From the NCBI GenBank assembly GCA_023678885.1, contig CM043013.1:14788791-14852790 (forward strand): DNA of 64,000 nt, read 5' to 3'. Of this stretch, positions 10,983 to 21,740 are shown in pieces; the stretch's first letter is position 1, and the number at the start of each line of letters is the position of its first letter. Source of the stretch: Pogostemon cablin (Eukaryota > Streptophyta > Magnoliopsida > Lamiales > Lamiaceae). Made by a program: the position numbers and the translations under genes. Below the pieces are notes generated by a model, which was not told the origin of the DNA, did no database searches, and saw only the letters and a program-made list of their open reading frames with translations.

Positions 10983-11991
10983 TGATGCGTGTTTTCTTTG
11001 CACGCAAAATTAATCCCCAAGTATGAAGGATATCAGTTGCAGCTTAAGCAAGCGTCCAAGTGAATTATTGAACCTAAAAGACGGCGTATTATCAATTTAA
11101 TTATTTATTAAATTAATTAAGACAAGATGGTAATAAGATTTGAGATTTAATTATTAAACTACTAAACAAGGAATTAAAATTACAAATAAAATAAAATATC
11201 ACTCGAAGAATACGAAAGTGGATCAAGTAGAAGAATTGGTAGCCCTAGGATAATCCAGTTTCACGCATTAATTTTTCTTCCGTGTGTTGATGTCCTACTC
11301 TGCCTTGTGGAATATGGACGCATCACTAAACCATGCATATCTACTCTATAGTCACAAGTAAACATGCATGTAACATGTGTGAATAACCTCGGAGCAAGAG
11401 ATATAATTCCACCCCCTTTCTAGGTACTATCAGTATCAATTATTTCCCTGACCAATTAGTACTCTAACCCGATATGATCTCCCTTTATAGGTACTATAAA
11501 ATTATCCTCTTTATCCTACTTAATAACCCAAATTCAATTCAATTAATAAGAATTTATATAAGATAGTTCTAATGAAGCTTCGGAGTCTCCTCACTTAGAA
11601 TCATAATATGGAATCCTGTTCAAACTTAACTCAAAATGCCAGACGAGTCGTGTGCTAACGCACGGGCAAAGGGTGGCTGTGTTAGATGTTTTAATGCTGC
11701 TACACGACTACTCCTTATAGGCCCATGTTTGGTACACGGGCCATGTGCTGCAACACGGCTCGTGTACCCTACACGGTTGGCCGTGTTGATGCTGCCCTAT
11801 TTCTTCTTTCTTGTTTTATCTCCCGTCTCTATTTTTGCTCTGTTTTTACCTATTGTACATATGATTAAGTCCATTCACACACAATTCCATAAAAAGACAT
11901 AACACCTCTAAGTAACACATAAATACGGATAAAATAACACAAAAATAGACCTAAAAAGACACTAAAATCTAAGTGAAAATATCACTCATCA
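10983..11991 (-). repeat. 3' LTR of element D, chimeric
   Basis: The 1009-bp LTR starts TGATGCGTG and ends CACTCATCA before a polypurine tract. From about 11622 to 11991 it is D-type U3 and matches the D 5' LTR (about 22925-23240). From 10983 to about 11620 it instead matches the R-U5 half of the C, H and E LTRs, including the CCTCGGAGCAAG and GGTACTATCA blocks. The switch falls at a TCA (11620-11622) that both types share. Confidence 0.8.
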
Positions 11992-12008
11992 CACCCCCAA
12001 ACTTGAAG
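11992..12008 (-). other. Polypurine tract of element D
   Basis: Read on minus it is CTTCAAGTTTGGGGGTG, directly against the LTR start. The C element has GAAGTTTGGGGGTT in the same place. It primes plus-strand DNA synthesis. Confidence 0.85.
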
Positions 12009-13487
12009 TGTTGTGCGTCCCTGAACAACGAAAATGATAAAACAAGGAGAGAGAGATTTTCACCTAAAAAATACTAAACGAACATAAATAATAACATATC
12101 AATAGTAATAAGAACTACAAACTATGCTAAGTCATCCTACAAAATTATATTCTTGACATGAGAAATTAACACGTTCAATCTAAAGAGAATAAGGTGTAAT
12201 ATAGTCCCTTTTGGTCCAAGCCTCACATAGATTATCAATTTCACTCAACACTCTTTTAAGTGGGGTATCTCATTAATCGATTGGCTCGACTCACTATAGA
12301 CTTGCTCATAGCTATATTCACAAACACCAAGGTTTCAATCAATGATTAAAAAGGTCTTTCATTAAGGATGTAATGATAGGCTATTTGGTAAGGTAGGAAA
12401 TATATAGATAAAAGTGACTAACACGTGTAAGTAATCAAAAGGTGGCTACTTTCTTTCATTCCTCCAATTCCTTTATTCCCTTCTTATCTTTTGCAACATT
12501 CAAGCACTAATTATCACTTCACTTTTCATTTTCAACTATTTTTATTGTATGCTCCCTTCTTTTTATTTTTTGTTTCTTTAGCGTCTTTGTTGATTCGCTC
12601 TTTTTCTTATTTTAAAGGTTGCATATGCATCTTTTGTTCATACTCTTTTCATCCTTTTTCTCACTTGTTACCATTTCCTTTTCTTTTTTTTATTTTTTCT
12701 TCCTAGCTACTATCTCCTCAATCACTCACACAAAAGGGTATATATAAGGCTCATGTGGGTAATTAAGGCTTGTAATGTGCTAAATTCATAAGAAATAGGC
12801 TTATAATCTCAATGTGGTTGACTAGGGATGATGTTCATGGTACGGAAATTTTTGGCAATGACTTTTCATCATATCATCAATCTCTACTAATCGGATTTGT
12901 TCCTATAGTCCTTGAGCAAGTATTTAGTTTATCAAAATACAACCGAACCACTCATGAAAAGATATACCGTATATGTATGGTTGAGGCTCAAATTCTCACA
13001 AATTTATGCTCGGACCCGCGGAACTTATTACGCCACATTCATCTCAAAATTGAACAAGTTAAATAGAACATGTCACAATTCAAAAGCGTAGAGATTCTTA
13101 ATCATAACTTGTTATCACTTATCACAACAACGTATCATCTCTCACATTCCCAACGACTCACAACCTTCCAAAAACAAACCACCAAAACGACTCCTAAACA
13201 AGAATAAGAAAATACACACAACATAAAATAAAAGACACAACAAACAAGAAACAAAACAAAAACACATAACATGCAAGAACAAAAATCACCACATAAAAAA
13301 ATGAAACACAAAATCCACCCATCCATGATCAATAGAAGTCACATCTCATCTCATCCTTAATTGAAAAGAAATCCTAAATTACGAAATTAAAACATCCCAA
13401 AACAAAACAAATGAAGTATCAAATCCATCACAATCCAAATTAACTAGAAATGAGCTAAAGAAGTGTTGAGCACTAAAAGTACTGCCT
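12009..13487 (-). other. 3' untranslated region of element D
   Basis: This stretch of about 1.5 kb lies between ORF3 and the polypurine tract. It is AT-rich, with a T-rich run near 12500-12715. I see no coding signal, tRNA or known repeat in it. It was not included in the tandem duplication, so it occurs once. Confidence 0.6.
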
Positions 13488-15063
13488 TCAATTTTCTTGG
13501 AGGGGGGGAGGTGGTGTCCTCTGGTAAGCTACCAAGGGTTGTAGGCACGAGGGTGAAGTCGGAAACTGGAAGTTAAATATCATAGTGAGCCTCTCCTCCA
13601 TGTTGTTCAAGTGGGCACGAGCTTGCTCATCATTATAGTCCCTCCTACGCTGCCCCTCGTGAATCTCCCTCATCATCATACCCTTTCTCTGCTGTTCCTC
13701 TCGGAACTCTCTCATCTGATCTCCGTATGACTACTGAGTATTCCGAATCTCCCTGACTTCATCTTTTAGAAAGTTCCACCTTGCATTCCCCACTCTTGGT
13801 CCCATAAACTATTGCTGTTGCTGAAACTCATCCTCTTGGACTTCATCTTCTTCTTGCTCAAATAGTGGAGGCTCTGGTGTTTGCTTTTCAAATTCCACAT
13901 GACGAGGTTGTTCTTCTTCATCTCCTACCTCCATGTCCACTAGCTCAGCTCTCAGATTTCTTAGCTCTGGATTCTCTTCTACTCTCATCTGTCAGAGCAC
14001 TGCATCCACTCCTTCTCTATTCTATCTGTAGAAGGCTCTCACAACTGCGGAGTGGTTGGGACTTGCCATTGCTAGATTTTACTGCTTTCGTTGTCCGCGC
14101 ACTGTGGTGAGCTCAGGAGCAGGTAGAGGAAATGGAGCTCCTTTATCTTGCCTCAAGCAATACATGTTTCCTATAAACAATAGGAACTCCATCCTTATGA
14201 GCTGTGTGTAAGTGAGTCCCTCACTAACCATCATGTGTGGCATACCTCTAAGGTCGATGCCTAACCCTTGAGCAATCATGGTCACTATTCCTCCAATCAT
14301 AATCCCTCGAGTATTTTCTCTTTTTGCCACCCTTTCAATATGCTGAAAGAAGTGAGCTGCAATGTTCACTCTAAACTCCTGATATAAACTATACATGATG
14401 TACAACTATTTCTCACAACAGCTCCACCCTCAAATCTCCTTATAATGGTATTTGATACAATCTTTTCAAGGTACCTCATGACCGGATTTCTTATAGATGT
14501 CCCCTTTGAAGAGCTTGGAATGTACTCACCAGGCTCTGCCCCATCGTCAACCAACTTCCTCTACCAGTTTTGTTGATTGAAATCCCCTCATGGTAGAAAG
14601 TTCTGATGACCTCTCATAATCGGATACCCAAAGAACATATTTATCTCATTCATAGGAATCTTCTTCCTCAATTCATTGTTCACCTGAAATGTGATCAAGA
14701 TAGGAAACCTGTTCCTATCCTTCTCAACCTCTAGGGTGCTCATAAACTCGGTTGTAAGATGGAGGTAAGTGAGAGATCTTTTGTCGAAGAACTTTTCCAT
14801 ATCCACCTGACAGAACAAGGTCCTCAGATCACCCTCTATCCCAAAATCAACCATAGTGGCTTGATCCTAAAATCGAGTTGGCTTAATTTTGGGTATTATT
14901 TATTCCCATCTTAATGCATACTTTTCTCATTCTGTGAACTCAACTCCAAAATTCACAGGGTGCATTTCTTCATCATCAATTTTTCATCGAGGTTGGATTT
15001 TTCCATATCTGTCTCAACAATAATGAAGTCCTCATTGCTTTTCCTCACTCTTCTTTCAGCCAT
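13488..15063 (-). pseudogene. ORF3 of element D: ATHILA ORF-1-like protein, copy 1
   Basis: A third frame follows pol on the same strand, as in Athila elements. A plausible start is MAERRVRKSNEDFIIVE at 15063. The best preserved parts are DFGIEGDLRTLFCQV through NEINMFFGYP (14854-14600) and GIMIGGIVTMIAQGLGID (around 14300). Both resemble the ATHILA ORF-1 / plant transposon protein family (pattern TYxxLTxEFxSTLEV, IxFxxxxxxxxLxxxEFNxxFGYP). The C-terminus is charged (MREFREEQQRKG) and ends near 13488. Stops and frame changes split it into at least four pieces. The role of this family is not established; I infer membership from the motif pattern. Confidence 0.65.
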
Positions 15064-15184
15064 CACTCTTTTGATGTTGGATGATAGTTTATGGAGTTTG
15101 GAGACGAAACTGCATGATGGGAAGTGCTTAAACACAAAGGGAATTAACAGTTGTGTTCTAACAGCCAAATTTTTAAATTTGTCT

Positions 15185-15420
15185 CCAGACATGACACGAA
15201 TCGTGTCACGTAACATGGCCAAAGGGTGGCATGTTGCGTGTTTTGATGTCACCATATAGCTGCTTCTTACAGGCCCGTATTGGTGACACGGCTCGAGTCT
15301 CGACAAAAGACACGACTTGTGCGATGCTACATCGCTGAAGGGTGGCCGTGTTGGATGATTTGATGTCGCCACACGGCCACATGTTACAGGGCCGTGTTGG
15401 CGACACAGGTTGTGTACCTG
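15185..15420 (-). repeat. LTR-like (U3) block between pol and ORF3, copy 1
   Basis: Two units of roughly 105-120 bp resemble the inverted-repeat part of the D LTR U3 (11636-11800 and 22862-23095). Shared words, in plus reading, are GACACGA..CGTG, GGCCAAA.GGTGGC, TTTTGATG and CTTACAGGCCCGT.TTGG. The block lies 255-490 bp downstream of the internal polypurine tract. That is close to the 190-355 bp between the LTR start and the same words in the 3' LTR. ORF3 begins about 120 bp further on. Confidence 0.75.
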
Positions 15421-15675
15421 CAGCTCTGTTTTCTCCAATTTTCAACTTCAAATCTTGTGTTCCCCTGTTTTTATGCTTCCAATACTCCCTATCCATGCTC
15501 ACAACTCATAAACATCATTAGCTCAACATTAGTTATTAAAACACGGATTATCATCTACTTCAACACAACCAATCGGGCGAAAATCACACCCTGCACATGA
15601 GAAATATTTCTAATTTGCCTCAAAAATGCGAGCAAGATATGCTTACTAATAAAACATGTATGTTACACCACACAA

Positions 15676-15690
15676 CATCCCCCCAAACTT
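15676..15690 (-). other. Second, internal polypurine tract of element D, copy 1
   Basis: Read on minus it is AAGTTTGGGGGGATG, almost the same as the tract at the 3' LTR (AAGTTTGGGGGTG). It sits about 195 bp after the integrase stop. Element C has AAGTTTGGAGGGGTG at the same relative place (38305). Confidence 0.75.
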
Positions 15691-15884
15691 AAATCGAGAT
15701 AAGAATCTAGAATTAAGTTTGAAAAAAAAAATTGGTGAGACATACTTACACACTACAAATTAAGCATTTCTCGTATCTTCAATACACATTCATCTCATTA
15801 GCCCAATCCACCTACAAAGCCAAAATGCAAAATAAGAAAACGAAACTATTTACAAACCTAAACTACTAAAAAGGATACGATCTT

Positions 15885-16808
15885 TCAAGAGGTGAAGGTA
15901 TCCACATATACCAACTCTCTTTGAGAAGGAGAATGGTAATGCTTCACCCTTTGACCATTAACCACAAAAGCACTTCCATCTAATCCTTCAAGCCACAAGG
16001 AGCCATCATCTCTAGCTTCAATCTTCAAGTATGGACCGGTCCATTTGGAATGAAGTTTTTCGGGGAACAACTTAAGTCTTGAATTGAACAATAGAACTTT
16101 ATCCCCTGGAATAAACTTCCTTGTTTTGATCCTTTCATCTTGCCGTCTCTTGAGTTTCTCCTTCAAAATCCTTGAGCTTGAATAAGTTTCTTCATTAAAC
16201 TGTTCCAATTCAACCAATTGGAGACACCTTTTCTTTTTGGATTCTTTTTCATCAAAGTTCAACTTCCGAAGGGCCCATAATGCCTTATGTTCCAACTCCA
16301 CGGGTAAATGACATGTTTTCTCATAAACAAGCTTGTATGGGGAAAAACCTAAGGCGGTCTTGTAAGCGATTCGAAAGGCCCAGAGGGCATCATCAAGCTT
16401 AGAATACCAATCCTTTCGATTTTCATTGACCGTCTTCTCAAGTACAAGCTTCACTTGCCTATTTGACACCTCCACCAAGCCATTTGTTTGAGGATGGTAA
16501 GGTTTAGAAACCTTATGCTTCACTCCATAGCCATTTAAGAGCTTCTCAATAAGCTTGTTGATGAAGTGAGATCCCCCATCACTAATCATGGCCTTTGGTA
16601 CCCCAAATCTAGCAAAGATGTTCTTCTTTAAGAAAGTCTTGACCACTAGAGTATCATTTCTCCTTGTCGGGATTGCTTCTACCCATTTAGACACATAATC
16701 TACCGCAAGCAATATGTAAAGGTAACCATTGAAAGGCGAAAATGGGCCCATGAAGTCTATCCCCCATACATCAAACACCTCAACCTCAAAAATATTCCTC
16801 ATGGGCAT
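15885..16808 (-). CDS. pol (IN): Integrase core and C-terminus of element D, copy 1
   Basis: This 307-codon frame is uninterrupted. It holds the retroviral integrase core (rve): first Asp in GIDFMGPF (residues 16-23), second Asp in MISDGGSHF (about 74-82) and Glu in HPQTNGLVEVSN (about 105-116). A Ty3/gypsy C-terminal segment follows (KWTGPYL, then VNGQRVKHYHSPS). Integrase joins the cDNA to the chromosome. It is only the end of a longer polyprotein; the upstream pol frame reads into a stop at the join (about 16810-16818), so it is not a free-standing gene. Confidence 0.85.
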   Translation of the reverse strand: MPMRNIFEVEVFDVWGIDFMGPFSPFNGYLYILLAVDYVSKWVEAIPTRRNDTLVVKTFLKKNIFARFGVPKAMISDGGSHFINKLIEKLLNGYGVKHKVSKPYHPQTNGLVEVSNRQVKLVLEKTVNENRKDWYSKLDDALWAFRIAYKTALGFSPYKLVYEKTCHLPVELEHKALWALRKLNFDEKESKKKRCLQLVELEQFNEETYSSSRILKEKLKRRQDERIKTRKFIPGDKVLLFNSRLKLFPEKLHSKWTGPYLKIEARDDGSLWLEGLDGSAFVVNGQRVKHYHSPSQRELVYVDTFTS

Positions 16809-16817
16809 TTCATCACG

Positions 16818-17867
16818 TTACCCTCTTCCAATCCTTTGGCATCGATCACATCCCTTGATGTACTCCTTGCAATCCTTAAACAAAGTTGGCCAAAACAAAC
16901 CCGATTGTAGGATCTTTACTCCCATCTTTTGAAATCCAAAGTGTCCTCCACATGGTGAACTATGGCACATGTCCATGACACTTACTTTTTCTTCTTTCGG
17001 AATATACCTTCGTATGATTCCATCCGGACAATTCTTAAATAGAAGAGGATTATCCCACAAGTACTCCTTGACATCATGATAGAATATCTTCCTCCTAGAC
17101 TCAGTTATATGATCCAGCTTAAGACCACAAGCTAAATAATTCACAAAATCTGCATACCATGGCCTCCCGGTCTCGCATAAAGTGTACATCATTTGAAAAT
17201 CAATTTGAAGTAACTCTTCATCTGGAAACACATTCTTAATGAATTCCATGGTTCCTTCTTCATCAACATTTTCTAAACATGACAATTGGCCGGCTATAAC
17301 ATTTTCAACTCCCTTCTTGTCACGTATCTCCACATCAAATTCTTGTAAAAAAAGAATCCAATGAATTAGTCTAGGTTTAACATCTTTCTTACTCATCAAA
17401 TACCTAATGACGGTATGATCCGTATAAATAATGGTTTTCGTGCCAACAAGGTATGGATAAAATTTTTTCGAATGCATAAACCACGGATAAGATTCTTTTT
17501 CCATTGTGGTATAATTCTTTTGATTTGAATTGAACGTCTTGGATGCATAATAGATAGCTCGAAACTTCTTCACCTTCACTTGACCAAGCACCACTCCTAA
17601 TGCATTGCCACTTGCATCACAATAAAGCTCAAAAGTCTTACTCCAATCGGGAGAGACAAGGATTGGTGAAGAAATTAGAGCTTCTTTGAGTACCTTAAAA
17701 GCATCAAGACATTCATCATTAAATTCAAATGGAGTATCTTTTTCAAGCAACTTACACAAAGGTTTGGCTATATTAGAAAAATCCTTTATAAAACGTTGAT
17801 AGAACCCGGTGTGGCCAAGGAACGATCTAACCCCTTTTTTCATTCTTTGGTGGGGAAAGATGTTCAA
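16818..17867 (-). pseudogene. pol (RH-IN): RNase H and integrase zinc domain of element D, copy 1
   Basis: A 349-codon frame holds the end of RT (SFLGHTGFYQRFIKDF), RNase H (FELYCDASGNALGVVLG, then IYTDHTVIRYLM) and the integrase HHCC zinc domain (HSSPCGGHFG ... CDRCQRIG). Near 17465-17510 the reading frame is wrong for a few codons. A 1-bp loss near GAATCTTA is followed by a T gained in a T-run near 17464. The usual AVVYAFEKF peptide is therefore replaced, though the long frame survives. Copy 2 has the loss but not the gain. Confidence 0.85.
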
Positions 17868-17937
17868 TGGCTACAACCTTTGCCTTATCAACTCTCAAAC
17901 CTTTCTCAGAAATGTGATGTCCAAGTACGATACCCTC

Positions 17938-18607
17938 TTAAACCATAAAATGGTATTTTTCCCAAATCAAGACTAGGTTCGTATCTTGACATCGCTGCAA
18001 AACCATAGAAAGATTAGCCAAGCATATATCAAATGAAGATCCAAAGATGGAAAAATCATCCATAAAAACCTCCATTATATTTTCAATCAATCCCCCAAGG
18101 ATGGCCATAATGCAACGTTGAAAGGTGACGGGGGCATTGCACAACCCAAAGGGAATTTATAAGAAGCAAACGTGCCATGTGGACAAGCAAAAGTTGTTTT
18201 CTCATGATTTGGTTGTACCCCGAGTAACTATCTAGAAAACAATAATACTTGTATCCTGCCAATCTGTCAAGCATTTGATCAATAAAAGGCAAAGAAAATG
18301 ATCTTCATTAGTGTTTTCATTAAGTTTCCTACAATCACAACACACTCTCCAACCCGTTTTCACCCTTGTAGCAAGCTCTTCATCAAATTCATAGTTAGAC
18401 CCCCTTTTTCTTAGCCACAACATGCAAAGGACTATCACTTATGGCATAAAAAATATTAGCATCTAACCATTTCAAAACTTCTTTCCTTAACACTTCTTGC
18501 ATAATTGGGTTCAAATTCCTTTGAGGTTGTATGCATGACTTATCTTCATCAATCAACCTTATGTGATGCATGCATATTGTGGGACTAATTTCTTTTAAAT
18601 CATCCAA
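17938..18607 (-). pseudogene. pol (RT): Reverse transcriptase of element D, copy 1
   Basis: RT motifs are spread over three frames. DDLKEISPTICMHHIRLIDE starts it near 18605. CCDCRKLNEN and the FLDSYSGYNQI box (motif A) lie between 18350 and 18210. The catalytic box FMDDFSIFG (motif C, equal to YVDD) is intact near 18050-18075. Frameshifts near 18200-18300 and stops near 17938 break the gene. Confidence 0.85.
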
Positions 18608-18610
18608 ACT

Positions 18611-19643
18611 CTATCTTATAGCACTCTTATGATTTTGAAGAACCCTTATTAAATTTTCAAGTTCTAAGGATGAAAGAGAAGATGATAAAATTACCGAAAA
18701 GGTCTTGTTGTCCCCTAAGTACGCATACATAAGGTGATTGGGTAATGGCTTCAATTTCTCTTTTCCTTTATCAACCTTGGGCTCTTCATTCTCTATCTCC
18801 AATGGAAGATACTCCATCTTTCCATAGTACATCATCTTGGCTTTATCTTCTTGCATTTCCCTACAAGCATTCAAATCATGTAAGAAATCATTTATATCAT
18901 CATCTTCTAAACAATATAAAGAAGAAGTAGAATTTAAGGATAATGTAAGAGAATGGCTTATGCTTGTCTCAAGTGGATCCTTTGATAGGAAAAATGACAA
19001 ATTCTTTTGAACAATCTCATCAATCAATTTAATCCTTCTACATTCTTCCTTCTCATTCGGATGCCTCATAGCATTCCTTAATGAAAATACCACTTCTTCT
19101 TTATTTACTCTCAATGTCAACTTCCCCTTGTGTACATCAATTAAAGCTCTTCCCGTAGCCAAGAATGGACGTCCCAAAATCAATGGAACATTTGATCCTC
19201 GTCCATGTCAAGCACTACAAAATCTACCAGGAATATGAACTTTCCAACTTTAACAAGCACATCCTCAACTACTCCCTTAGGATATGTCAAAGACCTATCC
19301 GCAAGTTACAATATAACAGATGTAGGCTTTACTTCTCCTATCCCAAGTTTCTTAAAGATCGACATAGGCATCAAATTGATACTGCCCCAAGATCACAAAG
19401 AGATCTATGAACTTCACTCTTACTCATCTCACATGGTATGACAAAACTCCTTGCATCCTTGAGCTTTGGAGGCAACTTCTTTTGAATTATGGCACTACAC
19501 TCCTCCATCAAATTGATGGTGTCATTCTCCACTAAGCTCATTTTGCTTGCCATGATGTCTTTTAAAAACTTGGCATAATAAGGCATTTGTATCAAAGTAC
19601 CCGCAAAGGGTATATTGATGTGGATTTTCTTGAAGATTTCCAA
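18611..19643 (-). pseudogene. pro: Protease and protease-RT linker of element D, copy 1
   Basis: The aspartic protease reads LCDLGA at its active site (near 19385), the DLGA form seen in the Athila lineage rather than DTGA. Upstream is IPFAGTLIQMPYYAKFLKDI. Downstream, after a frame change, are MILGRPFLATGRALIDVHKG (19183 on) and an acidic linker ending KPLPNHLMYAYLGDN. The protease cuts Gag-Pol during particle maturation. The frame change between the active site and the flap region would inactivate it. Confidence 0.8.
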
Positions 19644-19785
19644 AAACTTTGCAAACTTTTCATCAAGGCCCTTTTTTTAAGAATCTATGTGGAAAAAGAA
19701 TAGGCACTTGAGTTTTTGGTATGCCCCAACTATCCCTTTCCAATTCCACTTCATCATTTTTCTTTTACATTGCCTTGGTTCTTTG

Positions 19786-21596
19786 CTATTTTTTTTCAAC
19801 AACTTTTGATTCAACCACATCCGTTTCATCATTCTCCTTTACTTCAACTTCATTTTCTTCCAAAAACTCTTCTTCAATCAGGTTTTCCTCAACCTCCTTC
19901 TCTTCTACCTTTTTATTTTCCATAGGTATAGAATGTCCCTCATAATTTATTCCACTCCTCAAAGTGATTGCCTTGCATTGCTCTTTTAGATTTATAATGG
20001 TGATAGAAGAAAATTTTTCTTTTTCATTTGCGCTCAACGAACTACCAATTTGACCAACCGAGTGCTCCAAGGCTTTGAATCTTCTATCATTAGCTTCATC
20101 AATCTTTCTTCTTGTCTCATCTTGAGCTTTGTTAGATGCAATCAAATTTTTAATGAGTTCTTCAGTGGTTGCTTTCCCTTCATTATTTGGCGCTTTAGCT
20201 CTCGGATGATACCCCGGGGGATAAGTAACCGCATTGCTCGGGTTTGAATAAGAGAAGTTATCTTGCCTCCTTTGTTGTTGTGGGAATGAGCTTCCACTAC
20301 CTTGACTATTGAAGCCTCCTTGCCTTGGTGGATAGTTCCCTTGGTTGTGGTTGAAATTACCTTGGTAATTATTTTGATAGTTACCATGGTAATTCCTTCC
20401 TTGCATGTATTGTACATCTTCTACATGTAGCATTACCATAGCTCATTGTTCTCTACTAACACTATTCAGAGGAAGAACCCCTTGCTCTACTTGCCCTTCA
20501 ACCATGTTAACTCTTTGATTATTCATACCTTGACTCAATCTCATTTGCCTCAAGATTTCCGATGCTATTATTTCAACACTTGGCATACTTGGTTCCACAC
20601 TAGCACTCTTCACACTGAACTGTTGACCTTGATCGAAGCTCTCTAATCCATAACATCGACTCACTCTCTCCGATGGCCATTGGTAGACATTTGTGGCAAT
20701 CTCATCAAAAATCCTTATTGCACTTTCCGGAGTCACTCCTAGTACTGAACCACCCACCGAAGCATCAACAAGCACTCTTTGACCATTCACCAAACCTTAG
20801 TAGAAAAACCCAACTTGTTGATTTTCCGGGAAGCCATATTATGGACACTTGCGAAGCACATCCTTAAACCTTTTCCACGCTTCATATGAACTTTCTTGAG
20901 GTATTTACTTGTATTGAGTGATCAAGCTCTTCATTTGAAGCGTCTTGGAGGGTGGAAAATACTTGTTCAAGAGCATTTGTGCAAGCTCATCCCATGTGTT
21001 GCACGTACCCAGAGTAATGGTAGATAGCCATGTTCGCACACGATCCATCAACGAAAACAGAAAAAACCTCATCTTGATATAATCTTCACACACCCCATTC
21101 ATCTTCAAGATATTGGCAATCTCAATAAATTGAGCTAGATGAGCATTAGGATTTTCATTTGGGGTTCCACTAAATTGTTGATCTCTCACCATAGAAATCA
21201 AGCCCGCTTTAAATTCAAATTGTTAGAATTGATTGGTGGTCTCATCATTTGTGGCATTGACCTTGGCATAAAGAAGTCCCAGATCACCCTTGGATCTACT
21301 TGAGGCCCTCGATTCACTGGAGGTGGCGGTAGTGGCGCATAAGGTTGTTGCAAACCTTGTTTAAGAAGCGCTTAGTGTATCATTTGTTGAAGTAGGGCTT
21401 GTTGTTGTTGATTTGCATTGACTTGGGTATTTTGCACTCCATTTTCGTCATTCATATCATCAACACATTCATTATTTTGATTGTTCTCCATTGGATTACT
21501 ATTTTTGATTTTGTTCTCCTTTCTCCTTCTCCGATAAGTGTGTCTAATCTCTAGATCAATAGGTTCAACTTGTTTTCCTTTTGACCTTGTTTGCAT
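19786..21596 (-). pseudogene. gag: gag of element D, copy 1
   Basis: It starts MQTRSKGKQVEPIDLEI at 21596. After a frame change near 21300 the gag domain follows (FSGTPNENPNAHLAQFIEI, TWDELAQMLLNKYFPPSKTL, then VDASVGGSVLG). A glycine/asparagine-rich segment (NYHGNYQNNYQGNFNHN) stands where a zinc knuckle might be expected; I see no CCHC. The tail is K/E-rich and ends near 19786. Pieces ending at 21201, 20793 and 20439 are in one frame separated by single stops, so decay was mostly by point nonsense changes. Confidence 0.85.
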
Positions 21597-21721
21597 ACAT
21601 CTTCAAAAGTAAAATAAGTTAGAATAAAATTTTCAAAAGCAATTACAAATAACAAAATAAAAATATCTCTATTAAGATCACTTAAAACGATCCTTCTTCA
21701 AGCTACTAGCAGCCGTTGCCT

Positions 21722-21738
21722 CCCCGGCAATGGCACCA
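21722..21738 (-). other. Primer binding site of element D, copy 1 (tRNA-Asp)
   Basis: Read on minus it is TGGTGCCATTGCCGGGG, the Asp-tRNA site with two changes. It is followed by AGGCAACGGC, which can fold back on the end of the site. Confidence 0.85.
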
Positions 21739-21740
21739 TT

